Below, in pieces: positions 15,319-23,618 of a stretch of DNA of 27,835 bases. Location of the stretch: positions 1 through 27,835 of the forward strand of contig CAZTTG010000086.1 in the NCBI GenBank assembly GCA_964615935.1, given 5' to 3'. The stretch's first letter is position 1, and every line of letters starts with the position of its first letter. Made by a program: the position numbers and the translations under genes. The stretch is from CAZTTG01 sp964615935 (lineage in GTDB: Bacteria > Planctomycetota > UBA1135 > GCA-002686595). The notes under the pieces were generated by a model. That model saw only the letters and a list, made by a program, of their open reading frames with translations, was not told where the DNA came from and did not search any database.

Positions 15319-16833
15319 GTGAACCCCATCGACAACCTGCGGGCCGCGCGGCGAGGCGTCGGCGCGACCCTCGCCCTCCTGGCGGTCCTCGCCCTCGGAG
15401 TCGCGGCTCCCGCCCAGTCGGAGGCCGGCCGGAGGCTGCTCGCCGCGGCCGCCGAGAACCCGCGACTCCAGCTCGAGGAGCGGCTGCACCAGGTCTCCGA
15501 CACGCGCGTGCTGGTCGGCAGCTATCGCGTTTGGGAGGACCGCGCCGCGCGGACCGGCCGGCAGATCGACCTGAACCTGATCGTGCTGCCGGCTGCCGGG
15601 GACGATCCCGAGCCCGACGCCATCTTCGTGTTCCACGGCGGACCGGGGGCCGCGGCCACGGGCTTCCTCGACGGCCTGGCGAGCTCGTGGCAGCGCGAGC
15701 GCCGGGACATCATCCTCCTCGATCAGCGCGGCACGGGGCGCTCCAACCCCCTGCGGGTGGCCCTGCCCGGGGGAGACGACGACCTGCAGGGCTACCTGGA
15801 TCCGATCTTCCGCGTGGAGGTCTTTCGCGCGGCCCTGCCGCGGCTGCAGCGGATCGCCGACCTGCGCCTGTACACCACGCCCATCGCCATGGACGACGCG
15901 AACGAAGTCCGCGAGGCGCTGGGCTACGAGCGCGTCAACCTCTGGGGGGGCTCCTACGGCTCGCGCGCCGCGCTGGTCTACATGCGCCGCCACCCCGAGA
16001 CCGTGCGCACCGCCACCCTGAACGGCATCGCGCCGATCGCCTTCACCAACCCGCTCTACCACGCCTCCGCCGCCCAGGTGGGAATGGAGCGCCTGATCGA
16101 GGAGTGCCGCTCCGACCCGCGCTACCGCGTGGCCTTTCCCGACCTGCGGGAGAGGGTGGAGGGGATCCTCGAGCGCCTGGAGGAGGAACCGGTCGGCGTC
16201 ACCGTGCCCCACCCGGCCACCGGCGAGCCCGCCGAGGTCACCCTGGACCGCAACGCCTTCGCGGAGGCCCTGCGGGTGATGATGTACTACACGGGCACCA
16301 ACCGGAAGGTGCCGTTGCTCCTGCTCCGGGCCTCGGAGGGGGACTTCCGCCCCTTCGCCATCCAGGCCATCGAGTCCAACCGTGGGCTGCGGGGCCTCCT
16401 CTGCATGGGCATGCTGATGTCCGTGGTCGGCAGCGAGGACATCCCGCGCATCGATCCGGACTCGATCCCCGAGCTCTGCGAGGGCACCTTCCTCGGCGAC
16501 GGCCGCGTGCGCCGGCAGATGGCGGTGGCCGGGATCTGGACGCGGGGCGAGGTCCCCCCCGAGTACGGCCTGCCGGTGAGCGTCGACGTGCCGGTCCTCC
16601 TGCTCTCGGGCACCCACGATCCGGTCACCCCGCCCCTATGGGGGGAGGAGGCGGCCCGCCACCTGCCGGCCAGCCTGCACCTGGTCGTCCCCGGGGCCCA
16701 CGGGGTGGGCGGCCCGTGCATCGAGCGGATCCAGCGGGAGTTCCTGGAGCGCGGCAGCGTCGAGGGCCTGGACACCTCCTGCGTCGAGGACCTGCGCATG
16801 GCCCCCCTGGCCCTGCCCGAAGGGGGCGGTTGA
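15319..16833 (+). CDS. Exported alpha/beta hydrolase, TAP-like / proline iminopeptidase (S33) family
   Basis: The protein has 504 residues. A signal peptide (about 12-32) is followed by an alpha/beta-hydrolase fold with the oxyanion motif HGGPG (106-110), LLDQRGTGRS, the nucleophile elbow GGSYGS (S212), D434 in GTHDPVTPP and H461 in PGAHGVG. This layout, with a large helical cap between strands and a C-terminal TAP-like segment, matches tripeptidyl aminopeptidase and proline iminopeptidase relatives. It probably cleaves peptides or esters in the periplasm. GTG at 15319 is chosen because CGGAGG precedes it at good spacing. TAGGAT at 15295-15300 could be a -10 element, but no good -35 is visible. 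Confidence 0.88.
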   Translation: MNPIDNLRAARRGVGATLALLAVLALGVAAPAQSEAGRRLLAAAAENPRLQLEERLHQVSDTRVLVGSYRVWEDRAARTGRQIDLNLIVLPAAGDDPEPDAIFVFHGGPGAAATGFLDGLASSWQRERRDIILLDQRGTGRSNPLRVALPGGDDDLQGYLDPIFRVEVFRAALPRLQRIADLRLYTTPIAMDDANEVREALGYERVNLWGGSYGSRAALVYMRRHPETVRTATLNGIAPIAFTNPLYHASAAQVGMERLIEECRSDPRYRVAFPDLRERVEGILERLEEEPVGVTVPHPATGEPAEVTLDRNAFAEALRVMMYYTGTNRKVPLLLLRASEGDFRPFAIQAIESNRGLRGLLCMGMLMSVVGSEDIPRIDPDSIPELCEGTFLGDGRVRRQMAVAGIWTRGEVPPEYGLPVSVDVPVLLLSGTHDPVTPPLWGEEAARHLPASLHLVVPGAHGVGGPCIERIQREFLERGSVEGLDTSCVEDLRMAPLALPEGGG

Positions 16834-16837
16834 CCCT

Positions 16838-16877
16838 TCCAATCCCCGGCGAGCCGGCCCATAGGGGTTCGATTGGA
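16838..16877 (+). promoter_or_regulatory. Nested hairpin reaching the ribosome binding site of the PCD gene
   Basis: TCCAATC (16838-16844) pairs perfectly with GATTGGA (16871-16877). Inside it, CCCC (16844-16847) can pair with GGGG (16864-16867) as an alternative register, and CCGG repeats add a small inner stem. The right arm overlaps GGAGGA (16875-16880), the Shine-Dalgarno of the next gene. It could terminate the upstream gene or limit translation of the downstream one. Confidence 0.35.
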
Positions 16878-16885
16878 GGATCGGG

Positions 16886-17248
16886 ATGTCCGAGCTGAAC
16901 GAGATGCGCTGCGTGGCCTGCCGCGCCGACGCCCCCCGGGTGAGCGGGGAGGAGACCGCGAGGTACAGGGCCCAGGTACCCGAGTGGGAGCTCGTCGAGC
17001 GGGAGGGGATCCACCGGCTCGAGCGGGTCTTCTCCTTCGGGAGCTACGCCGAGGCGGTGGCCTTCGCCATCCGCGTGGCGGAGCTGGCCGAGGAGGAGGG
17101 GCACCACCCCGCCCTCCTGCTCGAGTGGGGCAAGGTCACCGTCACCTGGTGGACCCACAAGATCGAGGGCCTGCACAGGAACGACATCGAGGGCCTGCAC
17201 AGGAACGACTTCGTGTGCGCGGCGAAGACCGACGCGCTCGACGGGTAA
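16886..17248 (+). CDS. phhB: Pterin-4a-carbinolamine dehydratase with duplicated active-site segment
   Basis: The protein has 120 residues. It dehydrates 4a-hydroxytetrahydrobiopterin, the product left by aromatic amino acid hydroxylases. The family motif is clear: EEEGHHP (H73, H74, P75), W81, and H91 in WWTHK, followed by the conserved aspartate. An exact 24-bp tandem repeat (17162-17185 and 17186-17209) doubles the segment IEGLHRND, so the usual single THKIxGLHxNDF becomes 8 residues longer. D100 keeps the family's normal spacing from H91; D108 is the extra copy. GGAGGA precedes the ATG. No aromatic amino acid hydroxylase is in the window. The gene converges with the M61 gene. Confidence 0.92.
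   Translation: MSELNEMRCVACRADAPRVSGEETARYRAQVPEWELVEREGIHRLERVFSFGSYAEAVAFAIRVAELAEEEGHHPALLLEWGKVTVTWWTHKIEGLHRNDIEGLHRNDFVCAAKTDALDG
17162..17209 (+). repeat. Exact 24-bp tandem duplication inside the PCD gene
   Basis: Bases 17162-17185 and 17186-17209 are identical. The unit encodes the eight residues IEGLHRND and keeps the reading frame. Identity at every base, including silent positions, points to a recent duplication or to an assembly artefact, not an old conserved insertion. Confidence 0.95.
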
Positions 17249-17267
17249 GCGGGCTCCCGCCTACCCG
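17242..17267. terminator. Bidirectional terminator-like hairpin between PCD and M61 genes
   Basis: CGGGTAAGCGGG (17242-17253) pairs with CCCGCCTACCCG (17256-17267), a 12-bp stem with one A-C mismatch and a 2-nt loop. It contains the stop codons of both convergent genes (TAA at 17246-17248; TAG of the minus-strand gene at 17261-17263). No T-run follows on either side. Confidence 0.5.
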
Positions 17268-19033
17268 CCCTCGTCCGACGGAGTCCGGTCCCGATCGTCC
17301 AGCCAGGGCTGGATCGAGACCTCGACGACCGGCTCCTCGGGGATCGGCTCGTCGATGGTCGTCCGCACCCCCCGGCGCTCCAGCACGACGCGGACGCGGT
17401 CCTCGACCGGCTCGCGCCACGCGCGGTGGACCTCTCCCGGATCGGTGACCTCCCGGCCGTTGACCTCGATCAGCCGGTCGCCGGCGCGGATCCCCAGCCG
17501 GAAGGCGAGCCCGCTGGTGTCGATGTCCACCAGGCGGGTGCCATCGAGGTTGGCGCGCAGGCTGAGAGTCGGCGGCGCCGACCTCCAGCTCACCCCGACC
17601 CCAACGCCGTTCAGCTCCTCGACCGGGTCGAAGGCGCCTGGCTGCGCCGCGAAACCCCGCAGCCGCTCGGCCGCTTCCTCTCCGGCGTACCGCGCCGCGG
17701 TCGCGATGAAGTCCGCGAGCCCGGGGCGAGCCCCGTCCTCCCCCCAGCGGGGATCGTTGGTGAAGGAACGCATCAGGTCGTCGAGGGACCGATCGGGATG
17801 CTCCGCGCGGATCCTGCGGTCGAGCCAGGCCGCGAGGAGCAGGCCGCCGTCGTAGACGAGGTGGTAGGCCCATTGATCCGAGAAGAAGGCGGGGCCGCCC
17901 GCCCCGGCGAGCGACTGCCTCCCGACGAGGGGATTGGCCTGGTACGCCTTCATCTTGTCGGCCAGGGTGCCGCCGAAGTCCTGCCAGGTGTTGCCGGCCA
18001 ATCCCAGCCTCGCCGGGACGAGGTAGGCGTAGTAGTCGGTGAAGCCCTCGCTCACCCAGCGCAGCTCGTCGGGCAGCTCCATGCGGGAGGCGGCCCAGGT
18101 GTGGAAGAACTCGTGGGCGATCAGGTGGGGGATGTAGCCGGGCGCCAAGGCCGCGAGGCGCGGCTCGACGCTGAGGGTCATGGACCTCGTCTTGGGGGAG
18201 CCGGCCAGGCCCCGCGTCTCCGGCCGGCCGAAGAGGAAGAGGTAGCGACCCTCCGCGGGAAGGCCGAAGAGCCCCAGCTCGTGCTCGACGATGCGGCGGA
18301 TGGGCTCCACGGCTGCCTCCTCGAGCGCCGCCTGCCCGGGCGCGAAGGCGATGCTGCCCTCGAACTCGCCCACGCGGATGGTGTGGACGCTCCAGGCGCC
18401 GATGGCGACCAGGTCGTGGACCAGGGAGCGGCCGTCCCCCGGGTCGAAGACGCGGTCGCCGACCTCGCGCCAGGGGGCCAGCACCTCCCAGCCCTCGGGG
18501 AGATCGAAGCGCACCCGGATCTCGGCGTCCGCCAGGTCCTCGGGGCAGGCGAAGAGCGTCGGAGTGACCAGCAGGCCGTGGTCCTCCGCCACGTAGGGGT
18601 ACTCGTAGGCGTCGCGTTGCTGGACGGCCTCGAGCTCGCGGTGCGTGAGGGGGACGACCCACTCCAGGCGCACGGTCTCTCGACCCCCGGTGGACACGGT
18701 CCACGCGTAGGAAGCGTCGCGGGTGACCTCCAGAGGCTCCTCACCGGCGCTGGCCCGGATCGGACCCTCCAGCAGGGGCTCGGGCAGCCGGACGAAGGCG
18801 AAGCCCTGCTGCATGCGCCAGGAGAGCGTCGAGCGATTCGGATCCAGCCCCTCCAGCAGGGCGCTGACCGCCACCCGCTGGGAGTTCGGGGAGTCCAGCG
18901 TCACGGTGTACCGCAGGGACGCGTTGTCGGAGGTTTCCTGGGCCGCCGCACCCAGGCCGAGCGCCGCCGTCAGGGCGACCCTCACCCCCCCCCGGAACGC
19001 GGCGCGGCGTCGAACAGCTCCTTGACCCGGCAT
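17261..19033 (-). CDS. Exported M61-family metallopeptidase with C-terminal PDZ domain
   Basis: The protein has 590 residues. A signal peptide (about 10-32) leads to the beta-rich N-terminal domain of M61 glycyl aminopeptidase-like enzymes, then a thermolysin-like catalytic domain: H307-E-F-F-H311 with the third zinc ligand E329 in WVSEGFTDYY. A PDZ domain lies at about 495-555 (RLGIRAGDRLIEVNGREV). It should cleave N-terminal residues or peptides in the periplasm. The ATG at 19033 is preceded by GAGGAGGAG. This start lies 52 bp inside the radical SAM gene, and the signal-peptide region contains a run of nine G (18985-18993), where a one-base slip would destroy the frame. Confidence 0.88.
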   Translation of the reverse strand: MPGQGAVRRRAAFRGGVRVALTAALGLGAAAQETSDNASLRYTVTLDSPNSQRVAVSALLEGLDPNRSTLSWRMQQGFAFVRLPEPLLEGPIRASAGEEPLEVTRDASYAWTVSTGGRETVRLEWVVPLTHRELEAVQQRDAYEYPYVAEDHGLLVTPTLFACPEDLADAEIRVRFDLPEGWEVLAPWREVGDRVFDPGDGRSLVHDLVAIGAWSVHTIRVGEFEGSIAFAPGQAALEEAAVEPIRRIVEHELGLFGLPAEGRYLFLFGRPETRGLAGSPKTRSMTLSVEPRLAALAPGYIPHLIAHEFFHTWAASRMELPDELRWVSEGFTDYYAYLVPARLGLAGNTWQDFGGTLADKMKAYQANPLVGRQSLAGAGGPAFFSDQWAYHLVYDGGLLLAAWLDRRIRAEHPDRSLDDLMRSFTNDPRWGEDGARPGLADFIATAARYAGEEAAERLRGFAAQPGAFDPVEELNGVGVGVSWRSAPPTLSLRANLDGTRLVDIDTSGLAFRLGIRAGDRLIEVNGREVTDPGEVHRAWREPVEDRVRVVLERRGVRTTIDEPIPEEPVVEVSIQPWLDDRDRTPSDEGG

Positions 19034-19923
19034 GCTTCTCCTCCTCGCACGATGTGGCGCCTCAGGAACTCCCGGTGCCTCCGTGAGCGCCATACGCTGC
19101 GGAATCCGCCGTCTTTCAGGACGTTCCCGAAGGTCTCCTCGGCGTTCCAGGCGCTGCGCATGCAGGGGACCACGTCGCCGTTCCACAGGATCGTGGCGCG
19201 GTGGAGCTCCCCGCAGACCCCGCCGCTCCTGCACAGGCCCACGGCCTCCCCGTCCTCGCCCCGCTCGCCGGCCTCCTCGGGCAGGTACTCGGCCGCCAGC
19301 TCCTCGGGCGCGCCGTCCACCTTGCCCAGCCCCAGGTGCAGCGCGCGGTAGACCACCTGGTCGACGCCCACCGAGCGGGCCCAGGCCTCGAGCTCGCCCC
19401 GCTGCTCGACGTTGAAGCGCAGGGCCAGGTTCTGGATGGCCACGTGGGGCCGGGTCGTCCCTCGCCGACGGCGCTCGGCGCACAGCTCGACGATGGAGGC
19501 CCGCACCCGGTCGAAGTCGCCCTCGGTCCGGTAGCGCCGGTGGGTCTCGCGGTCGACGCCGTCCAGGCAGACGCAGATGGCGGTGAGCCGCGAGTCGAAC
19601 ACGTCCCCGATGTGCCGGTCGAGGAGCTCGCCGTTGGTGGTGAAGGTGCACTGCAGGCCGAGGCTCTCCGCGTGCCGCACCATCTCGAAGAAGTCCTCGT
19701 TGAGCAGGCTCTCGCCCAGCAGGTGCATGATGAGGCCCGAGGCGAAGCGCCTCAGCTCGTCCGCGATGCGCCGGAAGTCCTCCAGGCCCATGCAGCCCCG
19801 CTCGCGCGGGTGGTTGGGCTGCAGGCACAGCGGACAGCTCAGATTGCAGCGGTTGGTCGGCTCGATGAAGACGTGCTGCGGCAGGCGCCGGCACAACAGC
19901 CAGGCCGCCACCGGGGCGGGCAT
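18982..19923 (-). CDS. Radical SAM protein with SPASM-like C-terminal region
   Basis: The protein has 313 residues from the chosen start. The iron-sulfur/SAM motif is C26-NLS-C30-PL-C33 after FIEPTNR. MHLLGESLLN and FTTNGELLD are the expected glycine-rich and strand motifs of the barrel. The C-terminal part (ILWNGDVVPC, then FGNV and SVWRS) matches the SPASM/Twitch segment, but only three cysteines are seen (C in GVCGEL, VVPC and GEACR), so an auxiliary cluster may be incomplete. The start is uncertain: ATG 19923 or ATG 20007, the latter overlapping the DUF819 gene; neither has a good ribosome site. The substrate is unknown. The gene ends in three Gly codons from a nine-G run and overlaps the M61 gene by 52 bp. 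Confidence 0.8.
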   Translation of the reverse strand: MPAPVAAWLLCRRLPQHVFIEPTNRCNLSCPLCLQPNHPRERGCMGLEDFRRIADELRRFASGLIMHLLGESLLNEDFFEMVRHAESLGLQCTFTTNGELLDRHIGDVFDSRLTAICVCLDGVDRETHRRYRTEGDFDRVRASIVELCAERRRRGTTRPHVAIQNLALRFNVEQRGELEAWARSVGVDQVVYRALHLGLGKVDGAPEELAAEYLPEEAGERGEDGEAVGLCRSGGVCGELHRATILWNGDVVPCMRSAWNAEETFGNVLKDGGFRSVWRSRRHREFLRRHIVRGGEACRVKELFDAAPRSGGG

Positions 19924-19970
19924 GCGATCCAGCAGCCCGCGCCAGAGGCGGCTCTTGGGGGGGCGCGGGC

Positions 19971-21269
19971 TCAGGCCCCCGCCACCAGCTTCAGGAGAAA
20001 CATGCATAGCAGACCCGCGTAGGTGCCGAGCACGTAGCCCGCCACGGCCAGCAGCACGCCGACCGGCGCGAGGGTGGGGTGGAAGGCGCTGGCCACCACC
20101 GGCGCGCTGGCCGCGCCGCCGATGTTCGCCTGGCTCCCCACCGCAACGAAGAAGATGGGCGCCTTGATGAGCTTGCCGACCAGGAGCAGGATCCCGATGT
20201 GGAAGGACATCCAGATGAAGCCCATGGCGATGAGCTGGGGCTCGTCCACGATTCTCTGGAAGTTGGCGCCGGCGCCGATGCAGCCCACCAGGAGGTACAG
20301 GAAGACCGAGCCGATGGTTGACGCACCGGCGCCCTCGAGGCGGCGCGCCCTCGTGAAGGACAGGATGATTCCGACACTGGTGATCAGGATGAACTTCCAG
20401 GTCGTATCGCTGAGGTAGGGCTTGGTGACCACCGCAGCCGCCGCCCCCAGCTCGGCGCGAGCCGCCTCGGTGGCCACCTGGTCGACGTACCGGAGGCTCT
20501 CCGCCAGCCAGCCGCCGGCGACGTAGGCCAGCCAGGCGCCGACAAAGCCGAAGGCGCAAATGACCAGGAGATCGCTCAGGGTGGGGATGCGGGAGGTTCG
20601 GGCCTGGTAATCCTCGATGCGCCGCTGCAGGTCCCCGATGGCGCTGGCATCCGCCCCGGTCCACGAGTCGATCCGTTTCTGCTGTCCAGACATGTAGAGG
20701 AGCACGCCCATCCAGATGTTGGCGACGAAAACGTCGACGATGACCATCACCGCGAACATCTCATTGCTACACCCGGAGATCTGCTGCATCGCCACCATGT
20801 TCGCGCCGCCCCCGATCCAGCTCCCGCATAGCGCGGACATGCCCTGCCAGGTGTCGGCCGGGACGAATCCCTGGCAGATCAGGAGCGCGATGGGGGCCCC
20901 CACGACCACGCCCAGGGTTCCCGCCAGCAGCATGATGACCGCCTTGGGGCCCAGTCGCAGGATGCCCGGAACGTCCAGCGCCAGGATCAGGAGCATCAGG
21001 CTCGCGGGAAGTAGGAAGGTCTTGACCCAGCTGTAGAGAACGGACTCCTCGGGCAGCACCCCGAGGGTCGTCAGCGTGGTGGGGACGAAGTAGCAGAAGA
21101 CCAGCTTGGGCACGATGCCGAAGATCCGCTTGCCGGTTGGCCGCTCCCCGAACCAGAACAGCAGGGCCAGTACCGCCAGCAGGATGGCCAGGATGCCGAC
21201 GGGATCCTCGATGAGGGCGGGGGTGATCGCCTCGGCGTGGGATGTGGCGTCTTCGAGGGTCGAGATCAT
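19971..21269 (-). CDS. DUF819 family integral membrane protein
   Basis: The protein has 432 residues with about ten hydrophobic segments in two halves. Characteristic stretches are GSWIGGGANMVAMQQ in the first half and GSQANIGGAASAPVVA in the second, the typical inverted-repeat glycine-rich signatures of DUF819 (YjcL-like) proteins, which are presumed transporters of unknown substrate. A soluble, charged loop (about 215-260) separates the halves. The ATG at 21269 follows AGGA at about 8 nt. It is followed by the radical SAM gene with a 47-bp gap and is divergent from the pyruvate-kinase-like gene. Confidence 0.88.
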   Translation of the reverse strand: MISTLEDATSHAEAITPALIEDPVGILAILLAVLALLFWFGERPTGKRIFGIVPKLVFCYFVPTTLTTLGVLPEESVLYSWVKTFLLPASLMLLILALDVPGILRLGPKAVIMLLAGTLGVVVGAPIALLICQGFVPADTWQGMSALCGSWIGGGANMVAMQQISGCSNEMFAVMVIVDVFVANIWMGVLLYMSGQQKRIDSWTGADASAIGDLQRRIEDYQARTSRIPTLSDLLVICAFGFVGAWLAYVAGGWLAESLRYVDQVATEAARAELGAAAAVVTKPYLSDTTWKFILITSVGIILSFTRARRLEGAGASTIGSVFLYLLVGCIGAGANFQRIVDEPQLIAMGFIWMSFHIGILLLVGKLIKAPIFFVAVGSQANIGGAASAPVVASAFHPTLAPVGVLLAVAGYVLGTYAGLLCMFLLKLVAGA

Positions 21270-21333
21270 GGAGGGGTCCTGGCGATCGCGCGGGCTCGAT
21301 GTCCGGGTGCGGCCTCCGGCCGCTGGTCGATCC

Positions 21334-21346
21334 CGACATGATGTCG
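21334..21346. promoter_or_regulatory. Palindrome in the DUF819 / pyruvate-kinase-like divergent region
   Basis: CGACAT-G-ATGTCG is a perfect 6+1+6 palindrome in the 230-bp region between the two divergent genes, 65 bp from the DUF819 start and about 150 bp from the other. A second perfect palindrome, GCGATCGC, is at 21282-21289. Either could be an operator. No regulator gene is adjacent. Confidence 0.35.
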
Positions 21347-21499
21347 TGCGCCGCGCGCTTCTGTCAGCCCGAGTTCGGCGAAGTGAGAATAGACCGCCCG
21401 CTCGTGGCGGTTCGCTCCCTGTTAGGGGCGGCGCTGCGTCCTCGGTCGGGAGCGTGCTCCGAGGCCCACGGTGTGCCAAGATCCGGCCGCGCACACACC

Positions 21500-22525
21500 A
21501 TGGAATTCGACATCCACTTCACGCTGGGGCCCGCCTGCCAGGGCGAGGCCGAGCTCGACGCCCTGATGGCCGCGCCCGTGGATGCGTGTCGCATCAACCT
21601 CTCGCACGCGGAGGCCTCCGGCCTTCCGGAGAGCTTCGAGTGCGTCCGGCGCGCGGCCGTTCGGGCCGGGCGGAGCCTGCGCATCGGAGCCGACCTGCGC
21701 GGCCGGAAGATGCGCATCGGTCCCCTGCCCGGCGGCGAGATCGCCCTGGAGGCTGGCGCTCCCTTCGAGCTCCTCCCGGTGGGCACCGACGAGGAGGCCC
21801 CGGGATCGACGAGCCGCGCATCGGTGAACTGCCCCTCCCTGGCCGGCCTGGCCCGCGCTGGCGACGAGGTGCTGCTGGACGACGGCGCGCTTCGGCTGCG
21901 CGTGGAGACGGTGGGGGACGAGGCGGTGCTCTGCGAGGTGCGGGTCGGCGGACCCCTCCCCGAGCGCAGCGGCTTCAACCTGCCGGGGAGGGCCATCGAC
22001 CTCCCGGCCCTGACCGCCAAGGACGAGGCCGATCTGGACGCCCTGGCCCCTCTGGCGCCCGACTTCGTCTACCTCTCCTACGTGGAGGCCGCGGCGGACA
22101 TCGCCCTGCTCCGCCGCTCCTTGGAGAAGAGGGGGCTCGAGATCCCGATCGTCGCCAAGATCGAGCGCGCGGTCGCAGTCGAGAATGCGGCTGCGATCGC
22201 CGAGGCCGCCGACGCCCTGTGCCTCGCGCGCGGCGACCTGGGCGTGGAGGTGGACCTGCCGCGGCTGCCCGCGGTCCAGCGCCGGGTGGTCGCGGCCGCG
22301 CGCGAGTCGCGCACCCCCATCCTGCTGGCCGGCGAGGTGCTGTGGTCGCTGGTGAGCCGTCCGATCCCCTCGCGCGCCGAGCTGACCGACGTGTCGACCG
22401 CCGTGGAGCAGGGCTGCTCGGGCTTCGTGCTCTCCGACGAGACCGCGGTTGGTTGCGACCCGGCCGGCGCCGTTCGCTGGCTGCACCGCCTGGCGACCGC
22501 TGGATGGGAGCCGACCGCGTGCTAG
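21500..22525 (+). CDS. Pyruvate-kinase-like protein lacking the C-terminal domain
   Basis: The protein has 341 residues, against about 470 in normal pyruvate kinase. The catalytic barrel and B domain are recognisable: R31-I-N33-L-S35-H for the usual RxNxSH, D65 in GADLRGRKMRIG, K220-I-E222, R244-GD246-LGVE and SDETAVG (312-318). The conserved threonine of the ATQMLESM motif is replaced (LAGEVLWSLV, G278), and the whole C-terminal allosteric and assembly domain is missing. The active-site lysine and metal ligands remain, so some enolpyruvate chemistry may be kept, but ordinary glycolytic activity is doubtful. The ATG at 21500 lacks a strong ribosome site. The MoxR gene begins 28 bp downstream, suggesting an operon. 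Confidence 0.8.
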   Translation: MEFDIHFTLGPACQGEAELDALMAAPVDACRINLSHAEASGLPESFECVRRAAVRAGRSLRIGADLRGRKMRIGPLPGGEIALEAGAPFELLPVGTDEEAPGSTSRASVNCPSLAGLARAGDEVLLDDGALRLRVETVGDEAVLCEVRVGGPLPERSGFNLPGRAIDLPALTAKDEADLDALAPLAPDFVYLSYVEAAADIALLRRSLEKRGLEIPIVAKIERAVAVENAAAIAEAADALCLARGDLGVEVDLPRLPAVQRRVVAAARESRTPILLAGEVLWSLVSRPIPSRAELTDVSTAVEQGCSGFVLSDETAVGCDPAGAVRWLHRLATAGWEPTAC

Positions 22526-22553
22526 AGTGCATCTCCCCGACGCTCGCGACGCC

Positions 22554-23618
22554 ATGAACCTGCCGGCAGCAGTCAGCCAGAAGCAGCTCTCGGAGTTCCT
22601 GCTGAACACCGCGGTGGTCCGCCCGGTCTTCATCTGGGGACCGCCGGGCATCGGCAAGTCCTCCCTGGTCCAGCAGTTCGCCGAGCAGGTGGGGCTGGAG
22701 TGCGTGTCGCTCCTGGGCAGCCAGCTCGCCCCGGAGGACATCATCGGCGTGCCCCAGATCATCGACGGTTGCAGCCGCTTCTGCCCGCCGCGCACGATCG
22801 CCCGGAGCGAGCCCTACTGCCTCTTCCTGGACGAGCTCAACGCCTGCTCGCACGAGGTCCAGAAGTCCTTCTACAGCCTCATCCAGGAGCGGCGGATCGG
22901 CGAGTACGCCCTGCCCGAGGGCTCGGTGGTGGTCGGGGCCGGCAACCGGACCCAGGACAGCGCCATCGTGAAGCCGATGTCGTCGGCCCTGCTCAACCGC
23001 ATGGTACACGTGCAGCTCTCCGTCTCGCACCGCGACTGGCTGGCCTGGGCGGGGGCCAACGGGATCCACCGCTGGGTCATGGAGTACGTCCAGACCCGGC
23101 CCGACCACCTGTGGGTCCAGCCCCCCAAGCACGAGGAGGTGTTCTCCACGCCGCGCTCCTGGCACATGCTGAGCGACGCGCTCCACGAGTACGACGAGGG
23201 TATCGGCGACGAGCGGCTGGAGGTGCTGGCCTTCGGCTGCCTCTCCCCTGCGCACGCCGGCCAGTTCAAGGCCTTCGTCAAGCAGCTCCGGGGCCGCTAC
23301 CGCCTGGCCGCCATCCTGAAGGGCGACATGGGCTGGCCTCGAAAGCCCGAGGACCGGGACGTCCTCTACTTCCTGGCGCAGTCGATGCGGGCCCAGCTCA
23401 TCAAGGAGCTCCCCGCCGAGCGGGAGAAGGCCACCGATGCCCACCGGCAGCTGGCGCACCGCGCCAAGGGGCTGATCGCGGACCTGTCGTCGATCAGCCT
23501 GGAGATCGCGCAGATGGTAGTCTCCGACGAGGAGGGGGGGCAGGCCCTGCCCGGCTGGCTGATGGTCGAGATCGTCAGGGATCTGCCCCGACTGGTGGCG
23601 AAGAGGGATGGCTCGTAG
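22554..23618 (+). CDS. MoxR-type AAA+ ATPase
   Basis: The protein has 354 residues. Walker A is GPPGIGKSS, Walker B is LFLDELNA and sensor 1 is GAGNRT. The N-terminus begins directly with the ATPase core, as in MoxR chaperones, and the C-terminal 100 or so residues form a helical lid plus an extra helical tail. MoxR proteins remodel or insert cofactors into partner proteins and nearly always pair with a VWA protein, here the next gene. The ATG at 22554 is preferred to an upstream in-frame ATG at 22449, which would overlap the pyruvate-kinase-like gene. Its end overlaps the VWA gene by 11 bp. Confidence 0.88.
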   Translation: MNLPAAVSQKQLSEFLLNTAVVRPVFIWGPPGIGKSSLVQQFAEQVGLECVSLLGSQLAPEDIIGVPQIIDGCSRFCPPRTIARSEPYCLFLDELNACSHEVQKSFYSLIQERRIGEYALPEGSVVVGAGNRTQDSAIVKPMSSALLNRMVHVQLSVSHRDWLAWAGANGIHRWVMEYVQTRPDHLWVQPPKHEEVFSTPRSWHMLSDALHEYDEGIGDERLEVLAFGCLSPAHAGQFKAFVKQLRGRYRLAAILKGDMGWPRKPEDRDVLYFLAQSMRAQLIKELPAEREKATDAHRQLAHRAKGLIADLSSISLEIAQMVVSDEEGGQALPGWLMVEIVRDLPRLVAKRDGS

